Shown here piece after piece: positions 1 through 7,425 of a DNA stretch of 52,765 bases. The stretch covers positions 1 to 52,765 of the forward strand of contig JAPLFL010000042.1 of NCBI GenBank assembly GCA_026390695.1. Reading direction: 5' to 3'. The stretch's first letter is position 1. Every line of letters starts with the position of its first letter. Under the pieces are notes generated by a model. The model was not told the DNA's origin and ran no database searches. It worked only from the letters and a program-made list of their open reading frames with translations. Position numbers and translations under genes: made by a program. This DNA is from Candidatus Kapaibacterium sp. (GTDB lineage: Bacteria; Bacteroidota; Ignavibacteria; Kapaibacteriales; UBA2268).

Positions 1-334
1 AAGATTGGCTTAAAAAGATCAGTTGAGAAGCTAAAAAAATGGAGCTTTTAAAAATTCCGAACCCTGAATTTTTAAAAGCTAAAAAAAAACTGTCTCAGGT
101 GAAAAAAAGCTTGGAATTCAACATAAAAGACAGCCTCAAACTCATTCGCGGAAATGACAATTTCTTGAAAATTTTGAAACAACATCAATCTTCGAATTTA
201 TTTTTCTGTGTGGAAGTGTTTATAAATAATACTTAATAACAAAATACCTTTGCCAGATAATTTTTTTTTACAGGAAGTTAAAATACATTTTTTATTGGTT
301 CGTTTATATGTTTGTGAATATTTTTTTTGGGGAA
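1..334. other. AT-rich stretch with no recognised gene
   Basis: No gene can be supported here. A 65-codon open frame (39-236, + strand) begins with an ATG that lacks a ribosome binding site, is rich in Lys and Leu, and resembles no family I know. The sequence just before 335 is poly-T rich and probably holds the promoter of the following gene, but I could not place a promoter with confidence. Confidence 0.4.
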
Positions 335-958
335 ATGATTAGCAAACTCAGACATATTACAACTATTTTACTTCTGGTGGTTTTTCCGCTGGCTTCTCTT
401 AATTTGCAGTTCTCTGTTCGCAAGTGTAACCGCAGAGGATTATTGCAGTTAAGAATATTTAATTCTGAGATTAATTTAAACCTGTTATCATTTAATCCAC
501 TTGCATGTTGCGAGATTAATCCCAAAAATAATTCAGGTAAACAAGAAAAAAATAGAGATTGCTGCAAGCCGAACGGCGCAGCTAATGCTGGTAGCGAAGA
601 TGATGGTTGTGAGTTTTGCAAAAAATCTGATAAAAGTTCAACCAATGAAAATTCAGATTCTGATGATAATATTTTAGAATATAAAACCATCAAAACTGGC
701 TGCTGCTCAAATTCTATTGTTAGTAATACCCTTCAGGGATCGTTTGTTAATTCCGATATTCAAATATCTGCTAAAATTTTTAACTCCGCTACTATTGCTG
801 ATATTCAAAGAAAATATATCCCTATTTCTTATCAAGGCGATGAAGGTTTTAAAGATATATTCTATCCGCTTAAAGAACCGATAAGCCAGATAATCTCCTT
901 TATACATTTCACTTCCAATGCCGAAGACTGCTCAGACGCAACAGATGCTATTTGTTGA
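335..958 (+). CDS. Cysteine-rich exported protein of unknown function
   Basis: I do not recognise the family. The start at 335 is preferred over the in-frame ATG at 308 because a GGGGA ribosome binding site sits just before it and the protein then begins directly with a signal-like segment (MISKLRH followed by a Leu/Val stretch). The mature part is rich in cysteine, often paired: CC in 'ACCEIN' and 'DCCKPN', C-x2-C in 'CEFCKK', CC in 'TGCCSN', and a C-terminal Cys ('DAIC'). It also has a Ser/Asp/Asn-rich linker. Paired cysteines in an exported protein suggest metal binding or disulfides. It lies just upstream of the cytochrome/cupredoxin genes on the same strand, but a hairpin (961-1009) separates it, so it may be its own unit. 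A role in metal sensing or binding is inference only. Confidence 0.6.
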   Translation: MISKLRHITTILLLVVFPLASLNLQFSVRKCNRRGLLQLRIFNSEINLNLLSFNPLACCEINPKNNSGKQEKNRDCCKPNGAANAGSEDDGCEFCKKSDKSSTNENSDSDDNILEYKTIKTGCCSNSIVSNTLQGSFVNSDIQISAKIFNSATIADIQRKYIPISYQGDEGFKDIFYPLKEPISQIISFIHFTSNAEDCSDATDAIC

Positions 959-960
959 TG

Positions 961-1009
961 CAAATCTGATTTAACATTTCCACTTATTTTTCGTTTAAAT
1001 ACAGATTTG
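961..1009 (+). terminator. Inverted repeat between the Cys-rich gene and the redox cluster
   Basis: Perfect 8-bp outer arms CAAATCTG (961-968) and CAGATTTG (1002-1009), with further TTTAA/TTAAA complementarity inside. It begins two bases after the stop codon of the preceding gene. There is no clean T-run after it, so it could be a terminator, an mRNA 3' stabiliser or a binding site for the downstream promoter region. Confidence 0.4.
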
Positions 1010-1099
1010 TAAACAACAAATTAGCTTTTGTTATGTACCTATTGATTTAGGCTCATACTGTCTGAAATAACATTCAATTAAAATAAATAAAGGAAAATT

Positions 1100-2383
1100 A
1101 TGAAGAAATCAATCATCTATTTAGCATTCGTAGCAATAATAGTAATGCTCAATATCCAAAATGCAAGTGCTATACCGGCTTTTGCGCGTAAATATCAAAC
1201 TTCTTGCGTTACCTGCCATACAATTTTTCCACAATTAAACGCATTCGGAGAGGCTTTCCGAATAAATGGCTATCAATTTCCTGTTGATGACGAGGAACAA
1301 GTTAAAGAAAAGCAAGTAGCACTCGGCGCAGAGGCAAACAAAAAAGTATTTCCCGATGCAGTCTGGCCAAATTCCATACCTTCGTCGATGCCGGTCTCCT
1401 TCCGCGGTGAAACTGCTTATCAGGTATCAACCGATATGGCAGGCACGACAAGTTCTCAATTTATGATCCCCGCCCTCCAGATTATTGGTGCAGGCACATT
1501 TGGACAGGATATAAGTATCTGGGCAGGTGCAACCCTATTTAACGACGGAAAAGTTGGGAATCTTGACAACTTTTTTATTAAGTTCGATAATCTTTTTACA
1601 AGTCTCCTACCAGAAAAGGCTCTTTATTTTAGATTAGGGCAGTTCATTCCGGAGATTGTACCATTTGCTTCACATCACCGCGGATTAACAATTGCTCCTT
1701 ATGCAATGAATACTTACAATCCCGACGATCCAATGATGCGTAAAATGTTTATGGCTGGTCATTCTCATGGAGGAGCAACAGCATTTGGTATTGAAGGTTT
1801 CCAAATCGGTGCAGAAGCAAGCGGAGTTATGGCAAGTCGTATCCGTTGGGTTGCCGGAGTGCTCAATGGTGGCGGAACCGAAGACGATGTTAATTCCAGC
1901 CGAGATTTTTATGGACGTTTAGCATATAAAATCGGTGGATTAGCTTATGACGGCACCAGCAAAGACAGCATATATAATAACGAAGAAACTTCCTTTGCTC
2001 TTGGAGTTTTCGGATATACCGGAACCGGAACAGGCGCTGATACATTGGATTATAGTTTCTACAGAGCAGGTTCGGATTTCAATTTAACTTATAAAAGGCT
2101 CAGTATAATCGGAGGAATAATTACCGGAAAAGATAATACTGGTGATAAAGAATTTTACACCCTCTTATTTGGAGAAGCCGATTATTTGTTCTATCCTTGG
2201 CTGATGGGAATTTTGCGCTATGAACAGGTAAATGTTAGGGGTTTAACTCAGCCACTCCGCCAAATTGTTGTTCATGGCAGTGCTTTGGCAGTTGCAAATA
2301 TCAAGTTCAAACTCGAAACACGCCTAAATCCTGACGATATGAAAGCATATAATATGTATGTGGGAGTGGATTTTGGATTTTAA
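1100..2383 (+). CDS. Cyc2-like fused monoheme cytochrome c-outer membrane porin
   Basis: A 427-residue exported protein. It has a signal peptide (1-24, ending NASA) and a single heme c site C36-V-T-C39-H40. The heme site sits inside a block that matches my memory of the Cyc2 signature: P-x-FAR (26-30) before it, and P44-x-L46-x-x-FG (49-50), F53 and GY (57-58) after it. The remaining ~360 residues alternate polar and hydrophobic/aromatic residues and end in '...GVDFGF', a C-terminal Phe typical of outer-membrane beta-barrels. Cyc2 proteins carry electrons across the outer membrane from Fe(II), but related cytochrome-porins occur in non-iron-oxidisers, so the substrate is not proven. AAAGGA precedes the ATG. 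It heads the row of copper and heme proteins that follows, which supports an electron-transfer role. Alternative: a porin with a heme of unrelated function. Confidence 0.72.
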   Translation: MKKSIIYLAFVAIIVMLNIQNASAIPAFARKYQTSCVTCHTIFPQLNAFGEAFRINGYQFPVDDEEQVKEKQVALGAEANKKVFPDAVWPNSIPSSMPVSFRGETAYQVSTDMAGTTSSQFMIPALQIIGAGTFGQDISIWAGATLFNDGKVGNLDNFFIKFDNLFTSLLPEKALYFRLGQFIPEIVPFASHHRGLTIAPYAMNTYNPDDPMMRKMFMAGHSHGGATAFGIEGFQIGAEASGVMASRIRWVAGVLNGGGTEDDVNSSRDFYGRLAYKIGGLAYDGTSKDSIYNNEETSFALGVFGYTGTGTGADTLDYSFYRAGSDFNLTYKRLSIIGGIITGKDNTGDKEFYTLLFGEADYLFYPWLMGILRYEQVNVRGLTQPLRQIVVHGSALAVANIKFKLETRLNPDDMKAYNMYVGVDFGF

Positions 2384-2571
2384 TATCTAATTGCTATTTA
2401 ATTATGAGAGTGAAACACTTTTTTATAAACACAGCCCCTTACCGCCTCTTTTCAGTGGTGGGATTGACTGGAGGATCGCTTCCATTCTTATTAATCAAGT
2501 CAGATTTATATGAATCGACTTCTTTGAAAAAAAACAAATAATTTAATCATTTAATATAAAAGGACCAAATC

Positions 2572-2967
2572 ATGAAAAAATCAATTATAATATTGCTAAA
2601 CTGCCTTGCAGTTATTTTTACCACTTTATTAATTTCATCCTGCGATAAGACAAACACCGTAGATCCGATGAATCAAGCAAGTGTCGCTTTTACATACTCT
2701 CCAAATCCAATTGTGAAAAATATTCCAACAACTTTTACTTTCACCGTTAGCGATGGAATGAGTATGATGACCGATGTAACTAATTATACTTGTTCTTACA
2801 AGCCAATGATGGCTTTGTCATCTACAAATTTAACTCTTGCTCGTACTGCAACCGGAACATATTCTGGAACTTGTACTTTTAAGGACGCAGATTCCGTTAT
2901 GTTCACATTTAACTGTATGTATTCGATGTCGAACTTGACAAAGAATTTCAATTGTGTTGTCAAATGA
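2572..2967 (+). CDS. Small lipoprotein, single beta-sandwich-like domain
   Basis: A 131-residue predicted lipoprotein: signal peptide with lipobox L-I-S-S-C24, so anchored in a membrane after processing. The mature part reads like one immunoglobulin-like or YtkA-like beta-sandwich ('FTYSPNPIVKNIPTTFTFTV', then a 'TGTYSGTC' turn). It has several Met residues (MSMM, KPMM, MYSM) and four Cys (in NYTC, SGTC, FNC, FNC), which could bind copper or form disulfides. An AAAAGGA ribosome binding site precedes the ATG. Its place between the cytochrome-porin and the cupredoxin suggests an accessory role in the same system. Function is unknown. Confidence 0.65.
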   Translation: MKKSIIILLNCLAVIFTTLLISSCDKTNTVDPMNQASVAFTYSPNPIVKNIPTTFTFTVSDGMSMMTDVTNYTCSYKPMMALSSTNLTLARTATGTYSGTCTFKDADSVMFTFNCMYSMSNLTKNFNCVVK

Positions 2968-3084
2968 GTTTGTAAAGAAGAATAAATAATTAAAAAAATA
3001 GAATTAAAATCCCTCTGGGGTGAAATAATATTTCTTTTGTTATACTCAAAAAAATTTATCTATTTATAATTTAAAAGGAATCAA

Positions 3085-3684
3085 ATGAATAAAAATCAAA
3101 TAATAAGCGCGATAATTCTATTTGCAGTAATCTGCTTGAATCTCTCAATTGCAGCGGATATTAAAGGTCATGTCGATACTGATGCAAATAAAATAAAATA
3201 TAAAGCAAATACCGTGGTTTACATTGACAAAGCAGAAGGTAATTTTAAAGTTCCGATGAAAAATCCTGAAATGAATCAAACAAAATTAACTTTTGTTCCT
3301 CATGTTCTTCCGGTGTTAGTTGGAACAACAGTCAATTTCCTCAATAATGACGATGTGCTTCATAATGTCTTTACTCCTGATGCCTGTGCAGGGAAATTTA
3401 ATCTCGGTTCATGGAAAAAGGGTGAGATTAGGTCGCATAAGTATGATAAAGCTGGATGTAATTCTGTACTTTTATGCAACGTACATCCTGAAATGGAAGG
3501 CTATGTCGTTGTTTTGCAGAATCCATATTTTGCATTAACTGATAAAGACGGAAATTTTGTTATTAAAAATGTTCCGGCAGGGAAATATACAATTAAAGTA
3601 TGGAATGAGAAATTAAAAGCAGCCGATCAACAAATTACTGTCGGGACTGGAAAGAATGAAGTAGTATTTAAGATTGCAAAGTAA
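3085..3684 (+). CDS. Periplasmic type-1 copper (cupredoxin) protein with carboxypeptidase-regulatory-like tail
   Basis: A 199-residue exported protein (signal peptide 1-23). The core is a plastocyanin/azurin-like cupredoxin. Ligands are visible as H93 in 'DDVLHNVF' and C131-x2-H134-x2-M137 in 'LLCNVHPEMEGY', the classic blue-copper set. Residues ~148-199 ('ALTDKDGNFVIKNVPAGKYT') form a carboxypeptidase-regulatory/SpaA-type beta-sandwich. Proteins of this build are often annotated 'methylamine utilization protein' or plastocyanin-like. It is expected to shuttle single electrons in the periplasm. Placed after a Cyc2-like cytochrome-porin and before heme and CuA proteins, it occupies the position rusticyanin has functionally in iron oxidation; that comparison is inference. 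AAAAGGA precedes the ATG. Confidence 0.85.
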   Translation: MNKNQIISAIILFAVICLNLSIAADIKGHVDTDANKIKYKANTVVYIDKAEGNFKVPMKNPEMNQTKLTFVPHVLPVLVGTTVNFLNNDDVLHNVFTPDACAGKFNLGSWKKGEIRSHKYDKAGCNSVLLCNVHPEMEGYVVVLQNPYFALTDKDGNFVIKNVPAGKYTIKVWNEKLKAADQQITVGTGKNEVVFKIAK

Positions 3685-3696
3685 ATGAAAACCAAG

Positions 3697-3776
3697 AAAT
3701 CCCCCTAATCCCCTTTTTCAAGGGGAAACTGGAATCAGATTCTTAACACTCCTTTGAAAAAGGGGGCAGGGGGTTT
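3697..3776. repeat. Imperfect palindromic repeat, G5-run family, copy 1
   Basis: Two arms, AAATCCCCCTAATCCCC followed by TTTTCAAGG, and CCTTTGAAAAAGGGGG followed by CAGGGGGTTT, form a long imperfect hairpin about 80 bp across. A single-arm relative lies at 10445-10476, so this is a dispersed element. It sits between the cupredoxin and cytochrome genes and may also terminate or attenuate the transcript. Confidence 0.75.
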
Positions 3777-3832
3777 CTCTTATCATGTACATTGTTAAAT
3801 TTTGAGCTTAAAAAGTTATTAAGGATACAAAA

Positions 3833-4216
3833 ATGGAAAAGATTAGTATTAAAAACAGAGTTACGCAATTTATTGGAATAATTATTCTGTTAATTTCCTT
3901 TGAATTTGCTTTGAATTCATGCGAAAGAGATTTAGTAATCGCTCCCGCTCCTTTAAAAATTGATAATAGCTGTGATACGGTTAATGTCTCATTTTCTAAA
4001 ACTGTATATCCGGCAATAAGTAAATGTATATTATGCCATAATAATTCCAACTCAACACGTGATGTGAACCTTGAAGGCTATGAAAATGTCCGCGATCTTG
4101 CTATTAAGGGAGAACTTTTCGGATCAATCTTAAGCAATATGGGGATGTACATTGAAAGCGAATGTGACAAAGGAAAAATTCAGGCATGGGTTAAACAGGG
4201 TGCTAAAAATAATTAA
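3833..4216 (+). CDS. Monoheme c-type cytochrome lipoprotein
   Basis: A 127-residue predicted lipoprotein with lipobox L-N-S-C30. It has one heme c motif, C65-I-L-C68-H69, preceded by 'VSFSKTVYPAISK', as in small cytochromes where the domain opens with 'V.P.I...C..CH'. Met residues in 'SNMGMY' could supply the axial ligand. Probably a periplasm-facing, membrane-tethered electron carrier. Its stop codon overlaps the start of the next gene by one base (TAATG), so the two are probably co-translated. The ATG at 3833 follows an AAGGA ribosome binding site. Confidence 0.8.
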   Translation: MEKISIKNRVTQFIGIIILLISFEFALNSCERDLVIAPAPLKIDNSCDTVNVSFSKTVYPAISKCILCHNNSNSTRDVNLEGYENVRDLAIKGELFGSILSNMGMYIESECDKGKIQAWVKQGAKNN

Positions 4217-4740
4217 TGAAAAATATGAACATAAAAAAAGTCGTAATAATAATTACAATAACTTTGACAGGCGCTTTAGCAGGAATCCTCTACTTCAATT
4301 CCTCAGCAAAACCGATCAGAAGGGATATTGTAATCAAAGCTCGTCAATATTCTTATGAACCAAATAGAATGGAAGTCAACGTCGGAGATACATTGTACAT
4401 AAAACTGCTTGCATTGGACGTTATGCACGGCTTTTATCTTGAAGGTTATGATATCGATGCAGAAATTCCGGCAAATCTTAGTAATTTCAAGGTTAGAAAA
4501 CCATCCGATGGTTTTAATTGGAAAGATACTAATGAAATTGTCATTATTGTTACAAGAGGTGGAAAATTCCGTTATCGCTGCTCACACACTTGCGGAACCA
4601 TGCACCCATTCATGCAGGGTGAAATGATAGTACATCCGAATCATTTGTTTAATGGAGGAGTCGGAGCTGTTATTGGATTTGTATTTGGTCTGTTATGGCT
4701 TATTTACAAAAAAAATAAGAAAGGGCACGATAATGAATAA
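4216..4740 (+). CDS. Membrane-anchored CuA-type cupredoxin (cytochrome oxidase subunit II-like)
   Basis: A 174-residue protein with an N-terminal membrane segment (~8-27), a cupredoxin domain and a C-terminal membrane segment (~145-163). The CuA site is complete: H71 in 'DVMHGFYLEGYD', then C122-x3-C126-x3-H130-x2-M133 in 'CSHTCGTMHPFM'. The residue equal to the COX2 Glu (a backbone ligand) is His124 here. CuA centres are found in heme-copper oxidases, some NO reductases and NosZ, where they take electrons from cytochrome c or cupredoxins. No subunit I lies nearby. The reading frame starts inside the stop of the preceding cytochrome gene and ends inside the next gene (8-base overlap), so these three form a tight translational unit. 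Confidence 0.82.
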   Translation: MKNMNIKKVVIIITITLTGALAGILYFNSSAKPIRRDIVIKARQYSYEPNRMEVNVGDTLYIKLLALDVMHGFYLEGYDIDAEIPANLSNFKVRKPSDGFNWKDTNEIVIIVTRGGKFRYRCSHTCGTMHPFMQGEMIVHPNHLFNGGVGAVIGFVFGLLWLIYKKNKKGHDNE

Positions 4741-6181
4741 AATGGAAAAAGAATCAGGAATCAAAATTCCAATGGATGTTAAAAATGGTAAAAATACGGA
4801 TTTATTGACAAAATTTCCTTTATTAAAACGGATACTGAAAGCACGTTCCTTTCAATTTATAATAATTCTACCAAATTTATTCGTGTTTTATGTAATAATA
4901 TTGGCTGGTATAATCGGCTCGCCTGTAGGAAATCGGAATATAGCAATAGTTTTTATCTGGATTTTATGGTGGTTTCTATTAATTGCAATTATGGTTCCTT
5001 TTGCGTCAAGGGTATGGTGTACTATGTGTCCACTGCCATTTTTCGGAGATTTGTTTCAACGAATGGCATTTATTAAAGTCAGATTAGGCAAAACAGCTTA
5101 TCTTAGAAATAAAATGTTCGGACTAAATAAAAAATGGCCTAAATATTTAACCAATATCTGGATTCAAAATATCGGATTTCTCACATTATGTACATTTAGT
5201 GCTGTTCTTGTTACCCGGCCTTTTGTAACCTCGATAGTTTTAGGTCTGATGTTGCTATTAGGGACAGTCATGTCAATGATATGGAAGCTACGTTCATTTT
5301 GTAGCTATATTTGTCCGGTGAGTGGATTTTTAAGTTTGTATTCTTCGGCTGCTACCATGGAATTGAGACGGATTGATAATGATGTTTGCTTGAAATGTAA
5401 GGACAAGGGCTGTTATAAGGGCAACGAAAAAGGATATGGCTGCCCTTGGTCGGAATACATGGGAACTATGGAACGGAACAACTATTGTGGATTATGCACC
5501 GAATGCTTAAAAACCTGTCCTAATGATAATATTGGATTAAATACTCGCTCCTTTGCAAGTGAAACGATTATAAAAGGTTATGATGAATCCTGGAAGGGAT
5601 TTATTATGTTAGCACTTGCCATGGCATATTCTGTAATTTTATTAGGAACAAACGGAACGATAAAAAATTGGGCTAATGCACCAGAAACCGGCAATTGGGG
5701 TGGATTTTTTATTTATGCGGCAATACTCTGGTCCTCTGCTCTTGTGGTTGTACCTGCCGTATTTTATTTCTTTGCATATTTATCAAAATTAATAACCAAG
5801 TCCACTCAGAGCGTTAAGGAAATATTCAAGACATTTTCATATATATTAGTTCCATTGGGGCTTCTGGCATGGATAGCCTTTAGTTTTCCTCTTATTTTCG
5901 TAAATGGTTCATATATTATTTCAGTAATTTCTGATCCACTCGGTTGGGGATGGAATCTATTCGGAACAGCAGGTTTTAAATGGCAACCTCTTGTGCCTGA
6001 TTATTTAGGTTATGTCCAATTAATTTTACTATTAACCGGATTAGGTTTTGCAATTAGTCGAGGTTATAGAGTCAGTTTAAATATTTTCAAGGACGAACAT
6101 ACTGCATTAATGGGATTATTGCCTATGGCGGGTTTTGCACTATTAGTGACTTTGGCATTTTTAACATTTTTTATAGGATAG
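4733..6181 (+). CDS. NosR/NapH-like membrane polyferredoxin
   Basis: A 482-residue integral membrane iron-sulfur protein. The start at 4733 is chosen (a longer open frame begins at 4652 inside the previous gene) because AGAAAGGG lies about 7 bases before it; ATG 4742 is also possible. Membrane segments are visible near 43-62, 70-90, 146-160, 165-185, 290-305, 325-350, 370-392, 428-440 and 460-481. Cys motifs are C96-x2-CP, C190-x3-CP, C219-x2-C...C227...C237P and C252-x2-C-x2-C-x3-CP262; the last two groups resemble a 2[4Fe-4S] ferredoxin. This is the plan of the NosR/NapH/CcoG group, which moves electrons between quinone or flavin and periplasmic carriers. No N-terminal FMN domain is present. 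Flanked on both sides by CuA proteins. Confidence 0.83.
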   Translation: MNKMEKESGIKIPMDVKNGKNTDLLTKFPLLKRILKARSFQFIIILPNLFVFYVIILAGIIGSPVGNRNIAIVFIWILWWFLLIAIMVPFASRVWCTMCPLPFFGDLFQRMAFIKVRLGKTAYLRNKMFGLNKKWPKYLTNIWIQNIGFLTLCTFSAVLVTRPFVTSIVLGLMLLLGTVMSMIWKLRSFCSYICPVSGFLSLYSSAATMELRRIDNDVCLKCKDKGCYKGNEKGYGCPWSEYMGTMERNNYCGLCTECLKTCPNDNIGLNTRSFASETIIKGYDESWKGFIMLALAMAYSVILLGTNGTIKNWANAPETGNWGGFFIYAAILWSSALVVVPAVFYFFAYLSKLITKSTQSVKEIFKTFSYILVPLGLLAWIAFSFPLIFVNGSYIISVISDPLGWGWNLFGTAGFKWQPLVPDYLGYVQLILLLTGLGFAISRGYRVSLNIFKDEHTALMGLLPMAGFALLVTLAFLTFFIG

Positions 6182-6189
6182 GTGGAAAA

Positions 6190-7161
6190 ATGAAGAAAAA
6201 TATTAAAGAAATTATCGCATGGGCACTTGTTCTTGTAATTCTTGTCGGAACTCCGATAATAATAATGTATTATTCTCATACGAATAACCATACTCAAAAA
6301 AGAATGATTCATCTGACAGGTGTAGCTTCGCAAGGTGTTTGGACTGAGGATGAAGTCGAAGCGGCGGATTTAACTTTTAAAACTTTTAAAAGAGCAAACA
6401 TTGTTCTGACTCAAGGTGAAGAAGTAATTTTCAGATTCACAAGTGCTGATGTTACACACACGTTTTATGCTCCTGAAATAGGCTTGGGACCTATTGTTGT
6501 TGAAGCAGGTCATTATTACGATATTCCTTTCACCCCGAAGCTAACAGGAAAATTTACTTATTATTGCACTGTTTTCTGCGGCCATTGTCATAATTTTATG
6601 CGGGGTAATATCGTTGTTCTGACTTCGGAACAAGCAGCTAATCGTTCTTTAGCGGCATCAATTACGATGGATACGATACGTCCAACTTGTTGTGCACCTT
6701 ATAGGGAATTGACTGATGGTACAAATCTACCGTTTCTAAAGCGCGGGAAACTTCTATTTCTTGACAATGGATGCTATACCTGCCATGGAGATTCAGGCAA
6801 AGGTGGGGTCTATAATCCTAATTATGTGAACAGAACAATCCCTGACCTGATTACTCTTGCAAAGAAACTGAAAATCGGAGATAAACAAGAAGCCGATAGT
6901 TTGATTAAAATACTTGAGACTGGCACTGAACTTGACAAACTTAATGACAATCCCCCATTTGCCAGCTATTGCCGGTTTTATGCTCAGTATAATTCGATTT
7001 CAACAAAGATAAAGGACGGAGCTCCGATTGTATTAAAGGCAGACTCTTTATCCTTTAATCCGCCACTTACAATGCCATCATGGAGTGCTAATCTATCGAA
7101 AAGGGATATTAATTCTATTATTGCTTATTTTATTAGTATCTATAATTGGGATAATGATTGA
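6190..7161 (+). CDS. CuA domain-cytochrome c fusion protein (COX2-like)
   Basis: A 323-residue protein: one N-terminal membrane anchor (~9-28), a cupredoxin domain (~60-150) and a C-terminal cytochrome c domain (~183-318). CuA ligands are H90 in 'DVTHTFYAP' and C126-x3-C130-x3-H134-x2-M137 in 'CTVFCGHCHNFM'. The heme site is C195-Y-T-C198-H199, and M295 in 'TMPSW' is the likely axial Met. This is the caa3-type subunit II plan, but without subunits I or III. Oddly, C130-G-H-C133-H134 is also a perfect CxxCH inside the CuA loop. An extra CC pair (167-168) lies in the linker. The gene begins 8 bases after the polyferredoxin with a GGTGG-type ribosome binding site, so the two are likely co-transcribed. 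Confidence 0.85.
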   Translation: MKKNIKEIIAWALVLVILVGTPIIIMYYSHTNNHTQKRMIHLTGVASQGVWTEDEVEAADLTFKTFKRANIVLTQGEEVIFRFTSADVTHTFYAPEIGLGPIVVEAGHYYDIPFTPKLTGKFTYYCTVFCGHCHNFMRGNIVVLTSEQAANRSLAASITMDTIRPTCCAPYRELTDGTNLPFLKRGKLLFLDNGCYTCHGDSGKGGVYNPNYVNRTIPDLITLAKKLKIGDKQEADSLIKILETGTELDKLNDNPPFASYCRFYAQYNSISTKIKDGAPIVLKADSLSFNPPLTMPSWSANLSKRDINSIIAYFISIYNWDND

Positions 7162-7233
7162 GATTAATGTTAGTTACTAAAGAAAATATTAAGGAAGTAG
7201 TGGGAGACGCAGAAGTAACATATTTGCCAAAAG

Positions 7234-7293
7234 TGTCATTTGTGCGCATGCTGGAATCCTATTCATGTACTACTTTTGGAGATTCCTGCTTGA
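7234..7293. repeat. Degenerate copy of the TCATTCC...GGAATCC palindromic repeat
   Basis: The stretch reads GTCATTTGTGCGCATGC, then TGGAATCC, a spacer, and GGAGATTCCTGC. It lines up with the fuller copies at 8263-8333 and 17618-17650. It explains a short + strand open frame (7158-7355), which I do not regard as a gene. The rest of 7162-7425 is AT-rich and presumably carries the promoter of the next gene. Confidence 0.55.
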
Positions 7294-7425
7294 GGATTAA
7301 TATATTAGGCATAACTAAATATATTATTAGACTACATTTGGATTTGTATTATTAGTTTATTATTTTTGTATTGGGGTAGTTTCACTAATTTAGATTTTTT
7401 TATTATTTATTATATAAGGTGTACC

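Noticed and set aside
39-236. 65-codon + strand open frame at the window start
   Set aside because: No ribosome binding site, no recognisable motif, AT-driven Lys/Leu composition.
4216-7161. A complete cytochrome c oxidase or nos operon
   Set aside because: No subunit I (multi-His heme-copper protein), NosZ, NosD or Sco/NosL-like gene was found on either strand, so neither name is justified.
7158-7355. 65-codon + strand open frame after the CuA-cytochrome gene
   Set aside because: It covers a degenerate palindromic repeat and lacks a convincing start or family match.
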